Made by a program: the position numbers and the translations under genes
Assembly: GCA_009760855.2 (NCBI GenBank)
Contig: WPIO01000035.1
Span: 855,001 to 919,000 of the forward strand
Length of the DNA stretch: 64,000 bases
From: Cristatella mucedo
Taxonomy: Eukaryota; Bryozoa; Phylactolaemata; Cristatellidae
Direction: 5' to 3'
The notes under the pieces: generated by a model
What the model was told of the DNA's origin: nothing
The model's database searches: none
Seen by the model: only the letters and a program-made list of their open reading frames with translations
Shown: piece after piece, positions 49,115 to 59,850 of the stretch
Numbering within the stretch: the first letter of the stretch is position 1
Layout: each line of letters opens with the position of its first letter

Positions 49115-49605
49115 CGAGTTTATTACTTTTGCCAACTGCTTTGACTTGTCGTTTTTTGTCTGCGAGTGGTAGCTAATCGAATGTGCCCACGGGAGCGTCT
49201 TCGAACCTTGCCTTGTCATGTATGGGGTATGCTGCAGTTTCGCTCTGTGTAGGTTTCACTTTCCCTTATCCTTGAAGTAGTCGGCTGCAACGTGCCGAGC
49301 CGGACACGGTTGCCGCCTGCTGCACGAAAAGCAAAGCTGCTGGCTAGCAGCTATGCTGCTCGTGGGCAGCCAGCGACGACCTTACCTAGTTTCTCGACCG
49401 CTTCTACACAGACGCTTGGGTGCATGGTTTCCGTGTAGGTAGCTGCCAGCAGCTGTGTGTGCGTTCGCACCAGTACGAGCCCTCGTTTGGTCTGCACGGG
49501 AAAGCATGTAGAAAAGCCAGCCAAGGATCAGAGCTGTCAAGCCAGTGCACAGTGCGGCAAAGCTAGCCGGTTCAGAACCATTCACGAGCTTCGCCAAGCT
49601 GGTTT

Positions 49606-49735
49606 GGTCCAGCGGTAAAGGTGCTCGCCCCGACCAAGGTCTGGCTGAGGTCGTGGGCTCGAGCCCCGAGGCACATGTGAAGCCCCTGAATAGTGATTAA
49701 GTTCTCTTAGGGCGCTATACAAATGAACTATATTT
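49606..49735 (+). mobile_element. SINE-1 copy (tRNA head, L2-A tail)
   Basis: TGGTTTGGTCCAGCGGTAAA (A box), GGTCGTGGGCTCGAGCCCC (B box), then GTGAAGCCCCTGAATAGTGA, TTAAGTTCTCTTAGGGCGCT and ATACAAATGAACTATA. It is very similar to the copy at 10.4 kb (few substitutions), so the family spread recently. Confidence 0.92.
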
Positions 49736-50990
49736 TTTTCTTTCACGTGCTCGAACTTTTGGGTCTTGAGCTCAGTAGGTCACACATGGTGTATTTACAA
49801 ATTAATACTGCTTCCCCAGTTAGTATTTATTCATGCCGATGAGTAGTGACGAAGCAGATGTTTGGAGCTTTGGCAAGTAGTTGATTGGTAGTCGGGGAGG
49901 GGGTTGGAGAGCTGGCAGGGCTGAGCAAGATTCGGCACCTGATGGATACATAAGAGGGAAACATAAGTCCCGATGTCTGCTTCAGCTCTTTAGAGCCTGG
50001 CTTAAGCATGTTTTTTTGGTGACAGGCAACCTTTTAAAACAATCACCACGCTAGCGGCTCATTTGTTTTTCCTTTCAGTATTCCTTTCATGTTTTGTCTA
50101 GCAGGTTCGCTTAATGAGATCAGATCAGGGACACGTCGACGTAGACATCGAAGTTGACGACTCTTCGAGATGGGGGAATGGCCAGAAGATTCGAAAAACA
50201 TTTACCAAGTTTTTGAAACGTTACCTATTAAACGACGGACAAGTTATAAATGCAATCCCAAGTTTTGGTGATTGACAGATGACCGGAACATAGTAAATAA
50301 AACTATTGTACTAGGCCCATTTGCTCCGGAAGTAGAATATCGAGCTCAACAAGATGACATTCTTTAAATAATAATAGCACCCGAACTGGGGTTTTTCGAC
50401 ACACTGTAAATAAAAGCAATTCAGCCCTAATAGGAGGCGCAGAACATCACTTCAAACTATGAAATCACGTTTAATTTTAAAAATAGTGACGCCCCCTCGA
50501 GGCCAATATTCTGACTGGTAGTTATACCAACAAGAAAGCATAAACCCAATCACCCTGTGCTTAGCCTGGCGCCTGGAGCTCATAGGCACCTACGGTAAAC
50601 GGCTACGAAAGGCCCTAGCTCCTTACTTGTCAGAACTATGTTTACGTGTGGTACGTTTACGTAGTTTCACAAACTTGAAGTAACTATTGTTCGGCAACTA
50701 GACTATCGTTAGGGAGTGTTTGGTAATACTGCCACGGTAACCTCGATCCACCGCAGCTCTTGGGACAGCTGATCCGGTTCCTGTAGCAGCCATTGAATAC
50801 GCAGGAAGCCGACGGTCCGTTCCTGTGGCAGGTCAGGGGCGTGGATTCAATTCTGTTCACGGGAAATTTAGGTGCTTTAAGTTGTCATTTATGCCGTTAC
50901 TCGGGCTGTATCTATCCAAAGACCTGATACGTGTCTGTGAAGTACACATGCTGCTAGGAATTTTGGTAAGGCATACATTTCGTAGGCCGA
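49736..50990. other. unassigned sequence with a cysteine-bearing open frame
   Basis: No supported gene. On the minus strand 50684-50884 an open frame of 66 codons without an ATG contains HRNGPSASCVFNGCYRNRIS then CPKSC, with five cysteines; the neighbouring frame is open too, which argues for chance. Confidence 0.3.
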
Positions 50991-50994
50991 TTGG

Positions 50995-51865
50995 CTGTTA
51001 AGCATGCCCGCCTATCTTCTTCGCTGAAAGAGCTTGTATGGCTGCCGGTTGATCTCCGGACAAAAAGCTAAGTTCTTACGCTAACCCACAAGGTCTGCTG
51101 TAGTTTGGCTCCTTCATAACTACCTGAGCTGCTGCACCAGTTTCAGCCTCCGAGTGCCCTCAGGTCCTTATGGACAATACATTAGACAATTTCTCCAGCT
51201 GAATGACTGTTGGCGACAAAAGCTTTTGCTCTTCGGGTCCTAGACTGTGAAACCTAACTTCCACAACTATTAAGCAAGAATTACTCTCTTTCTGCCGACT
51301 GTGGCGCATTCTTCAAGCAGTCCTGAGCTGCTACTTCCATGATACTCACTACCTACTTCCATGGTACTCACTACTCCCACTGAAGACGTTTACACGACCG
51401 GTTTGATGGCCGACTTAGTCCCGCCCACAGCCCTTCTTCTAATTCGGAAGGCAGATTATACCCATGTGGGAGAAAATTCCCAATGGAAGCCGGCCCGGCC
51501 TACAACTGCAGAAATTGAGTACGTTGCTGCAGCAATCGTTGTGGACGGTGCCACTCGTCTTGTTAATGCTTTTCTACCACTAACCGTTCGATCGTGCTTC
51601 ATTTGCAGCAAATGTTAAGAGCTAGAAAGAGAATGAGCTCTCTGACGGCGCTATATCAAATGCATTATTATTATTATTACCTCAACTGCTCTCCCGACTC
51701 AGCTATGCTTCTCTCTTTTTCTTTGTTGCGAGAGAAGGTCTATTTTATTGGCTGCCGAATTCGTACCGAAAGCTGCCTAGGCTGAGTTTACTATAGAAAC
51801 TCTCCTGCATGCCACTCATATAGTATTGGTGGCTTTGTGGAGTTACAAACAGAGATACATTACGG
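50995..51865 (+). mobile_element. L2-B LINE fragment interrupted by an L2-A-tailed insert
   Basis: The RT C-terminus (AAGAGCTTGTATGGCTGCCG, CTGCACCAGTTTCAGCCTCC) runs to CTACTTCCATGATACTCACT at about 51350. It resumes at 51682 with CTCAACTGCTCTCCCGACTC and ends at GAGTTACAAACAGAGATACA near 51858. Heavily mutated. Confidence 0.88.
51376..51681 (+). mobile_element. chimeric insert: unknown 200-bp body with L2-A 3' tail
   Basis: The 3' 100 bp (TTTGCAGCAAATGTTAAGAG, CTAGAAAGAGAATGAGCTCT, then ATTATTATTATTAC) is an L2-A terminus. The 5' 200 bp is not L2-A and matches nothing else in the window, yet keeps an open frame with sense-like composition (TTGLMADLVPPTALLLIRKA, then DYTHVGENSQWKPARPTTAE). 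A 5' chimera made by template switching, or an unrecognised SINE with an L2-A tail, are both possible. The left flank also repeats CTACTTCCATG-TACTCACTAC twice. Confidence 0.7.
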
Positions 51866-51908
51866 TACATTGCAATGCCTAGGTTTACAGACTGCTAGTA
51901 TTACGTAC

Positions 51909-54900
51909 CGCCTTTGCATACACCGAGTTTCTGTCGGCTCGTACACACTTGTACTGCAGGTCATCAAAGTAAACGCCCTCTTCTCTTGTCTTTGCTGGGC
52001 TCTTGAAAGCATCTATCAGCAGCTGGACTTGGTCGGCGTGCAGCTGCAAAGAATGAGGTAGCATTAAGCTAAGTTGGCAGTCTGTGGTCAGCACTCATTA
52101 GCCGGCTTCTTGGAGGCTTTTATTGACTGATGGCACAGTGGTGCAGACGTAGACGTGCATCATTACTTTGCAGGAGCGCTAGCTTTGCTCAGCCTGCGTC
52201 CACCCATGCTCTAACAGTATCTTATCCAAAAGGCTCCACTTTGCTACCACGTTTTGTACGGGATGCCCACTCCACATTGGAAAGTAAAGCATACTGAGCA
52301 CACAGGTCTGCAGCTGTTGCTAACGACAGCTTCTTCAGCATGGTGGCTAGCTCGCCAGACAGGCAGAATTGTCCGAAGACACTTTATCCCAGGTTAATCA
52401 ATTGGCCAATCGGCTACGATTCTAATCGTATCAGTTATAGGACCGGCTTCAAGTGTCGTATCTCTATTACATCAAACGTCATCTAAAAACAATGCTTCCC
52501 TTCCTAAAGGTATTTAGCCTGGTTCTAAAGTTGTGCTCAACAGAGCGCGAGGTCTTTCAATCTGTGCGACAGAGCTCTTAAAACCCGTATTTGAGATTCT
52601 ATATTGATTACTAGGGTGTGTTTTTTGGGCCGGGACATATATCGACCCCTATAATTAGCTTAGTTCGTTAGATCGTTAGTTTGTGAAAATTCCGTCAGAG
52701 TAGCAGACGCCATCTCTATACGATGACCTCGATTAAATATATTCATAGCCGTATAGCGAGGGTGCAGCAATGATGAGTGTCAAATAGGGGGATATTTCGC
52801 TAATTGGCATGTGGAGCTGAGACATGGACCTTGATAATTAAAACTGAAAATTGAACTTCCCAAGTCTAAGAACTTCAAGGATCAGTTCAAGTGGTGGCCG
52901 TGGCATTCCTAGAATTTTCATTTGAGGTCTCTGCACTGCGCTCCTCGTTGCAGTCAGTCATCTCAAGTGGCCACTGGCGGTTCCCAGCTTCCGAGAGAGC
53001 TTAATCGACCGGAAGTGCCTTTGGCGAGCGATCGACACACATTAGTAGAATCTGCCAGTAATTTTTCATGGCGCTCTGGTTCACTCACCCATCCCTGCCG
53101 TTGTGGACTGGCGATTTTTCACAGTAACTTGGAACAACAAGGAGCAAAGCGAGCAGAATGCAATCGCTCCTACGGCAGGCAACAGCAAGAAAAGCAAAGA
53201 AATCTACTCAGCGATGCACAGCTGAAACTCGAAATACTCAAAATACAAGAGGTGTTGCATACCGTGCAGTACAACTGGAAGAGACTGCAGAAGGAGTCCA
53301 GAAGCTTTGTGCAGTCAATCTCAGCGAACGCCTCATTTTGATAAGGTCAAAAACAGAAAGACTGTAGGTCACCACGCCCCAGGTCGTTGCATTGAGTCCT
53401 TATCCGATAGTAGGCTGGGCTCGCTTGCTAGGTTGGGCCTACCACTAGGTCAGCGGACACTCGGACCCGCATTGTAATGCAACACTGAAAAATTTCCGTG
53501 ATTTTTCGTGGGCGGAAGCTTATATCTACATTTACATCCTCATAGTATTACCGAAACCGCAACGGCAGTAGGTTATTGCGGGTAGTAAGAGGTTTGTTAA
53601 GATACCGGGCATGTTAAAGTTATGCACAGCATCTGAAAATATTTATTAACAGCACTAAAAGAAACACGTACGCTGCTGGTTGCAAGCATTTAGCTTGACG
53701 TCGACCCGTCGCGATTCGCTAGGACCACCCTCGTCTCGCCAATCATAGAGGCCTCCAGCTTGTGAGTTGACTCTAGTGCATGATATTCCAAAGCCTGATT
53801 TTTACTGAAACAGGTCGGCTACTGATGCAGGCCGAAAACCCTGCCTCAGCCGCAGGTCCATATCGTCCCGTAAACTTTCTATTGGCTACTGGCTCTGCTC
53901 AGGCGACTAGGCCAGCAACTGGATGAACACCACCCACGCTGGTGCTGGTGCAGTGGCCCAGTCAGTCGCCTGATTTAGACCCCTTAGAGCGACTTTGGAA
54001 CAATAGCGACCGGCAGCTGAGCCAGGGTGTTCGGCCTAGATCAGTAGCCGATCTTTTTCAGTAAAACTAGTGTTCTTCAAAATATACTGAAGCAGAAGAG
54101 ACAACGCAGAAGCGTGTAGCGTCTATGCTTATACGGAAGAGCCAGGTCAAAGAATCGCGGCGAGAGGCTGACACATTGAACCAACGCCAACGTAATTTTT
54201 GTTTTTGCTTCTTGGCTGTTAACGATTATGTTCTCATACTGCGCGTAACGTGAGCATGCCTGGCATCATGGAGAATCCTTTTATTTCCTGAGCAAGTTTA
54301 CACAGCCACTGCTGCTACGCCACGAAAATATTTTACCTTGACCGTTTGCACACAGGTATATTAAGACAGCACTCAAATGTAAGGACGAGTACGGAATCAA
54401 AAACAATTTGCTCAAGGACCTCCGTATACTAAGGGAAAAAAGTGCGAGCTGTTGGACTTTGAAAATCATACTAAAGCCCACGTTGAGACACTATCGAGAA
54501 AGTAAGAGGTAAGCTGTACCGGCGATTTCAATGGGTGAAACGAAAGCTTCACGAGGGCAATAAAGGCTGGCTGGTGTACAAAAGGAGGGCGACATTAAAT
54601 GGTAGCCCCCGGCATTAAGGTGCAATCGGCCGAAGAGCGTTTTTACCAAAGCTTCACCTTCTGAAAGCCGAGACTAATCAAAACTTGATATAGACACAGA
54701 AATTTTAGCATGTTTAGCTATTCCAAGCAATAACCTGGTTAGGCAATGGCTGCGTTGTTAGAAAAGACATGTGCTTTTGGTTGCCCGTAGTATATTCTAC
54801 GATCTTCTATATCGTAGAAACTGCACCGTGTCTTGATTGCAGTTTGAAATCTTAAAAGTAAATGTAGAGATTAGCCAATTCAGCAGCCTCGTTGATGTGG

Positions 54901-57118
54901 CGGCAAAAGATCGCCTGCAACAATCACCTCCGGCATAATTTCGAGTTTAGAAACCCAATATCGAATGTAATGGTGTCAGCGGAATTCCAAGTTTTTTCAT
55001 TTTAAGAAAGCCCTAAGTTGATGGTTTTGCTTTGAAAAATAGATCTTCGCTACTATTTTCTTGGTCTTTCTATCCCAAGTTTTGCAAAATGTCAATGAAA
55101 ATTTACAATCGGGTCATCACTTTTGAGTGCCAGTCTACAAGGATGTACATATAGTATGTGCAGTGATGGCACAAAAACTTGGCGTATCGCGGGAATAAAC
55201 ACATATCTGAAACGTTTCAGAATCTTGCAAAATCAAGGCTAAAACTACCACAAGGGAAGATTATTATGAAGAAGCCTTGATTAGCCTGCAAGGTGCGAGA
55301 AAGGGGTGCAACTGGTACAAAATTAGTTCGTCCGTTGGTTTCAGGTGGGTTCGAAAAAAGTTGCGGTTTTGAGGCATGGTTCTCGGTTGCATAATCTAGA
55401 CTTTTTTAGATGTGCCAGGTATTTTTTCTCTAGAAAAAATGCGTCTCAATGGCGGTGTCTATTCACTAGTTAGGGGAGACACTAGTTCGGGAGTACTTCC
55501 AATTTCAGGCATCTGGTTTTGTGCATGACGAGACGTAGGTCGCACCCGGTTCGAGACTAAGCAGGAAATCGGCAGTGCAGGTAACTGCTGCAGGACCTGT
55601 GGCCATGCACACGGGTTGTGAAATGCAAGCATCTTACCGCTCGGCTGAGACGGCAGAACAAAAAAAATGGTCCAGCAGCAGGAAATAAAGGATGGCCTGC
55701 TACTAGACTTAAGCGACGATCAGACGAAGACGCAGGGGGCATGTTGCAGCTGCAGCCGTTTCTAGGTAGGTAAGGTGTTGGTGCGGTCTATTGCACTGAT
55801 CTTTCGCTGAGCTTAGAGCAACGGCATAGGCTTAGGTGCGCAATGCTTAATAATAAAAACAATAATAGTAATACATTTGATTAAGCGCCATCAGAGAACA
55901 CAATCTCTTTCTAGGCGTTTTACAATTGCTGCCAAGGAAGCATCTTTTGTCCTACGTTCCATGGTCTGAGCTTGGAGCAAGAATTATGTCCAACATTAGA
56001 GCATATAATAAGGGGATAGCTAACGAGTTTTATGGCCCTAGAGTCATCACGGCACATGGTGGTTGCTTACACAAGTCTCGAAATATTGGCGATAGAGGTT
56101 TTCTATCCTGTTACTCACCTGCATTGTTAATCTACCTTTTCTCCGTTTTGTGCCAAAAAACGCACGAGCAAGTTAACTGCAGACAGCCGTGATCAGGAGG
56201 CCTTGCTTAAGTTGTGACACTAAAATGTTGGTCATCCTTGCTTCTCCTTATGGCGAAACTACTGCTTAGCGGCCAGAAGATTCTGTATGGAAGCCTGTAC
56301 CTACGGTGTTGAGGTCAACAACAGTGGCACCTAGCGAGCTTATTGCAGCTACAGCCAATGGCAGCTTAGCTACTAGCTGTATCTGTAGCCATTGTTTAAG
56401 TACAGTAAGCACTCTTTTTCCGTTTCTAATTAAAACCGAAGCAATACTTTCGCCTCCTTCAAAGGCTCACGAGTACAGAAAAGATCCAGTCAAATTGTCT
56501 GTGATGATACTGAGGAAGGATTTACTAGCTCCTTACTCGTGGACTTGGGTGCCCCAGCAGTTATGAGAATTACAGACATGACCGGTCATGCACCGGAAAG
56601 ATGAGAATATATGGCTCCGGCTAGGATAAGTATAATCTGTCACAACATCCTCTGATTTAACGATGTTAAACACGATTCATCACAGCATTAGCTGGGTCCG
56701 TGTGAATTGTCATCGATGGTACTGTGCATTTTACATCTGAGCAATTGACGTGCTTCCTATGCAGCATATGTAGAGTGTCCGGAACCCGCGATCTTTGATT
56801 AACATGCAGCTGCTACCCCCCCCCCCGCCCCGGGCCCCCAAAAGGCTGAAGCTACTGCTGACGTTGCCTGAAAGGAGAATAGTACGGTTTCGGTAACGAC
56901 ACATCTTGCTGCTAAACCGGCATGGTCAGATAGGCCGCTGCTGCGTACTATGTTACCTGGAATCCTGCTGAGCTAGCGCTGATGGTTGAGTCTTTTCTGC
57001 GAATTATGGCACACTTTTCCACGTGACCTGTCATTATGAGGGCATCATGGATGAGGTTTTGAAGGTGATTAAGCTTCACTTGGTCCTGCAGCACAATATA
57101 AAACGGATCGGATAACAT
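51909..57118 (-). CDS. PFN4: profilin-4 homologue, two exons seen, C-terminal exon missing
   Basis: Profilin-4 is a divergent, mainly testis/ciliated-cell profilin that interacts with phosphoinositides and supports spermiogenesis. Exon A (57085 to 56957 after TGTGCTGCAG) encodes NHLQNLIHDALIMTGHVEKC and AIIRRKDSTISASSAGFQ, then a GTAACA donor. Exon B (52043 to 51909 after TTCTTTGCAG) encodes LHADQVQLLIDAFKSPAKTR, EEGVYFDDLQ and YKCVRADRNSVYAK, then a GTACGT donor. Both junctions are phase 0, so the parts join directly and match profilin-4 from its start to about two thirds of its length. The start is uncertain. An in-frame ATG at 57116-57118 would add MLSDPFYIVLQ without splicing; otherwise the ATG is in an upstream exon. 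The exon for the last third (VVVKT...YL-type) was not found below 51909, where LINE insertions lie; it may be further away, too diverged, or lost. Confidence 0.82.
52044..53940. other. PFN4 intron, with an unassigned plus-strand open frame
   Basis: No repeat recognised at 52.05-52.9 kb. At 52922-53341 a plus-strand frame without an ATG ends in a charged helical stretch (NLLSDAQLKLEILKIQEVLH, TVQYNWKRLQKESRSF). It could be an exon of a gene inside the PFN4 intron or chance; no paired splice sites were found. Confidence 0.35.
53951..54064 (+). pseudogene. Tc1/mariner transposase C-terminal remnant
   Basis: The plus-strand frame reads QWPSQSPDLDPLERLWNNSD, then RQLSQGVRPRSVADLFQ and a stop. This is the conserved Tc1/mariner block around the third catalytic acidic residue (PxLNPIExLW; here PLERLW keeps the glutamate). 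The rest of the DDE domain and the terminal inverted repeats are not recognisable, so it is a fossil. Confidence 0.85.
54065..55855. other. unassigned AT-rich sequence, one SINE-2 scrap
   Basis: At 54880-54940 the sequence AATTCAGCAGCCTCGTTGAT and GTGGCGGCAAAAGATCGCC resembles the reverse-complement SINE-2 3' half as seen near 60.89 kb. Nothing else seen. Confidence 0.45.
55845..55945 (-). mobile_element. L2-A 3'-end fragment
   Basis: AATAATAAAAACAATAATAG tail, then GATTAAGCGCCATCAGAGAA and CTCTTTCTAGGCGTTTTACA. Short and well preserved. Confidence 0.88.
55946..56660. other. unassigned sequence
   Basis: Inside or upstream of the PFN4 intron. No supported feature. Confidence 0.5.
56665..56830 (+). 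mobile_element. possible decayed L2-A 3' UTR, followed by poly-C
   Basis: GATTCATCACAGCATTAGCT, GTGTGAATTGTCATCGATGG and CCTATGCAGCATATGTAGAG resemble the L2-A 3' UTR order. A poly-C run follows at 56816-56826. Weak similarity. Confidence 0.4.
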
Positions 57119-57419
57119 ATTCCGTCGGCGTTTACTCGGTGCATGCACAAAATTGCCCTCTACGTATCCAGTGATGCTTTTCAATCTACAGCTCGTCCGC
57201 TTCTATATTTTACCGTGTTGCCTGCGTTTGATAATCCATCTAGCGTTATCCGTGGTATCAAGCATGCAAGAGCATGCAAGCAAGTCATAGTTAGGCCTGT
57301 ATGCTAAAAGGAAACACGAAGAAACTCATCGCTGCCAGTTAGTAAGACCTCTGGCCAATAGCATGAACTGAATCGAGCACAGAAATGCATGCAAAGCAAG
57401 CACACACGGAACAACAAAA

Positions 57420-57960
57420 AAAGACAAACTCACTGGGGCGGGCGAGCGGAAAGCTGACAGGAACAGTTGCCTCTTTAGCTTAGACTTAATAGATATAAGG
57501 TCTCGTTGCAAGTAATAAATGTAGCCGGAAGCGAGTCCAGACTTTCGGTGAGTACAAGCTGAAGGCCTAATCACCAGAAAATTTCTGTTCAGTGCGTGAT
57601 ACAGTGAGATGTCTAGATGCTAAAGAGTGCATGGCCGAGAGCACATGACCGGAGGAGCAAGGAGGCCGGATAGATAGGCTGGTGCAAGCAAGTGAAATGA
57701 CCTGTAAGCCAGATTTAGGATCTTGAAATCAATTCGAGGCTTGATAGGTAACCGGTGAAGCCCGGACAAAATAAGCGATGCGGCAGCTACATCTTTGACG
57801 ACAGACCAGACAAGCTGCCGAGTTTTGCGCCAGTTGCAGAAGATTAAGGGCACACGCCGGCAGTCCTGAATAACGGACATTGCAATAAGCTAGACACGAA
57901 GTCACAAACGCGTGAACTAGTTGGGCTGTATAGTGCAGTTATCTCGTTAATCGAATGCCT
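57420..57960 (-). mobile_element. L2 LINE fragment of a third subfamily
   Basis: The minus-strand reading contains ACALNLLQLAQNSAACLVC, then a HRLPIKPRIDFKILNLAYRS-like block, LLAPAYLSGLLAPP, and SKLKRQLFLSAF before a stop. It parallels the L2-A RT C-terminus but differs at many positions from both L2-A and L2-B, so it is a separate older lineage. Confidence 0.82.
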
Positions 57961-58021
57961 TAGCAACGACAGCTGATCGATAAGTAGCATTGCACTGCGC
58001 AGATGGGGCTGGGGGTCTCAC

Positions 58022-58297
58022 TAGAATGTCGACTCTTGCATCGCGCATCGGCTTCCCGACGATGTCAGTGGCAGGTATGTACTCCTCGCCACTTTTAGAC
58101 CTTGTCATCAAAATGGTGATGCGACCGTGCAGGGCCAGCGACATCTCCTGGTAGTTGCTGGCTGGCAGCAGCGAGCGTGCCCGAGCGCCAATGGCCAACT
58201 CACATCCTGCTGCAGCCACCGCCTCGACGATATTCGACCAGAGACTGCGGAGCTCTCCCAGAGGGACGGCAGCGGCCTGGTCGCATTCAGTCAGCAG
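58022..58297 (-). CDS. 92-codon exon of an unrecognised gene
   Basis: A phase 0-0 exon lies between ATGAGTAG at 58297 and a GTGAGA donor at 58021. It is open for 92 codons: LLTECDQAAAVPLGELRSLW, SNIVEAVAAAGCELAIGARA, RSLLPASNYQEMSLALHGRI, TILMTRSKSGEEYIPATDIV, GKPMRDARVDIL. The sequence is alpha-helical, GC-rich and unlike any repeat nearby. I do not recognise the family. Another possible exon on the same strand lies at about 58330-58432 (ALLGSLCTIVAALNADPRKC), without a clear donor. Independent of PFN4, although on the same strand. Confidence 0.45.
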
Positions 58298-58687
58298 CTA
58301 CTCATTACTCTCATTGAGCGTTCATAGAGAGCAAACATCCTTCTGGGGCGGCGCTGGTGAATGGCCACGACACTTGCGTGGGTCAGCATTAAGGGCCGCG
58401 ACAATAGTGCACAATGAGCCTAACAATGCTAATGCAGGACGGTGGCAGTCTCGTCCATTACCCTGACGCACGTCAGCTACCGTTTCGATGCATAGACTAC
58501 CGCGACCTGCTTCATTAATGCACCATCTCTGGATCGAGGCAAAGTTGGCAGCATGAGCAGTCGCTAAATTGTGCTAGCAAGACATGTCATGCAGAATGTC
58601 GTTGTCAAGATCTACGTTGCAGTCTCCAGTGGCTTACCGAGTTTGAATGATGTTTATATTGAGAGAGGCATTAAGCGTACACGGAAG

Positions 58688-58715
58688 AGAGAGATAGATA
58701 GATAGATAGACAGAT
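58688..58715. repeat. (ATAG)n microsatellite
   Basis: GATAGATAGATAGATAGA followed by CAGATGGATAGC; a short tetranucleotide run. Confidence 0.9.
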
Positions 58716-58736
58716 GGATAGCTAAATAGATAGGCA

Positions 58737-58880
58737 GACAGAAATGAAGTCAGTTGGCTACTAAATGCGTAACAAAACCCGCTTAGACTGTGAGTGAGTG
58801 CACTATATAAATCTCTCCTGCGTAACACCCATATAGTCTTGGTCGCTTTAAAGAGTTACCGGCGGATATACAAGACTCAT
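58737..58880 (+). mobile_element. L2-B 3'-end fragment
   Basis: AAATGAAGTCAGTTGGCTAC, TAAATGCGTAACAAAACCCG, CTTAGACTGTGAGTGAGTGC and CTCTCCTGCGTAACACCCAT, ending in degraded GAGTTACCGGCGGATATACA. It directly follows the (ATAG)n run and precedes an L2-A copy. Confidence 0.88.
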
Positions 58881-58939
58881 GCTGTAATCCTTCCCGCCTT
58901 CAAGTGTGTCAAACCTTATCAACTTCCTTGCAGAATTAT

Positions 58940-59850
58940 TGCTGACATCCGCACTTGGATGGCAGCAAAACTTCTCAAATTTAGTGACGATAAAACCAAC
59001 TTACTAGCTATGGGCAAAGCTAGCGGAACTCATAAACTGTAAATCTAAACGCTCAAAATTGGCTCTGCCAGCATATCTCCAATAACATCTGCACGAAATC
59101 TTGGTGTCCTGTTCCAAAGTGACATTTCACTAGACAACTACATCAGCACCACAGTCAAGTCTACCTACTTTCAGCTAGGTAACTTTAAAAAAATGCTGGC
59201 CTCCTTCGACAGGGATACTGTATCCAAGTTGGTCCATACATTTTCGAAATCCTATCCCTACTTATAAAACTCATTACTTGCAAGCCTATCGGCCTGCGAA
59301 ACCAGGGGCTTACAGTAGTGCAATACTCTGCAGCTAGACTTGTCTTTCGTGAGCGTTGCAGTTGCCTCATCGCGCCAATTCTCGCCGACCTGCACTGGCC
59401 CCCTATCAAGCAGCCTATCCAAGGTTCCGTCACTCACTTTTAGGTCCCTTCATTCTTTGGCTCCAGCCTGCATATCAGAACTCTTCCCTAACCAGCTTAG
59501 GCATCTTATCACCTCTCATCTGACTCAAATAGTTTAGCTATGCCTCGAACCAACCTCTGAACCTTTGGAGACCGCGCCTTTAATGCACAGGCTTCCAAAG
59601 CCTGGAACTCATTTCCGACTAACGTCATGACATCCTATGGCTTGATGGCATTTAAAAATAAGCTAAAAATGCATATGTTTCTCACAGCATTTGCCGGTCC
59701 TTGTAATTTGTGCTTTGCATGCTTTTGGTGCTGGCACTTCGTTCCCACTAATCCCACGGTCATTCTTCCGCTACAGCATATACAAACTGTCTAGAAAGAG
59801 ATCAAGTTCTCTGGGGTGATACACAAACTTATTATTTTTATTGTTATCAA
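58940..59850 (+). mobile_element. L2-A LINE, 5'-truncated
   Basis: The plus strand starts in the RT thumb (DIRTWMAAKLLKFSDDKTNL, LAMGKASGTHKL), then ARNLGVLFQSDISLDNYIST, TFRSLHSLAPACISELFPNQ and PKPGTHFRL. It ends with the 3' UTR and terminus CTAGAAAGAGATCAAGTTCT and a TTATTATTTTTATTG tail. Several stops and frameshifts. Confidence 0.92.

Noticed and set aside
49382-49597. Minus-strand frame with a hydrophobic segment ([18 protein letters not shown])
   Set aside because: It has no ATG start (a non-ATG codon at its beginning), no splice sites and borders a SINE; chance hydrophobic frame is more likely.
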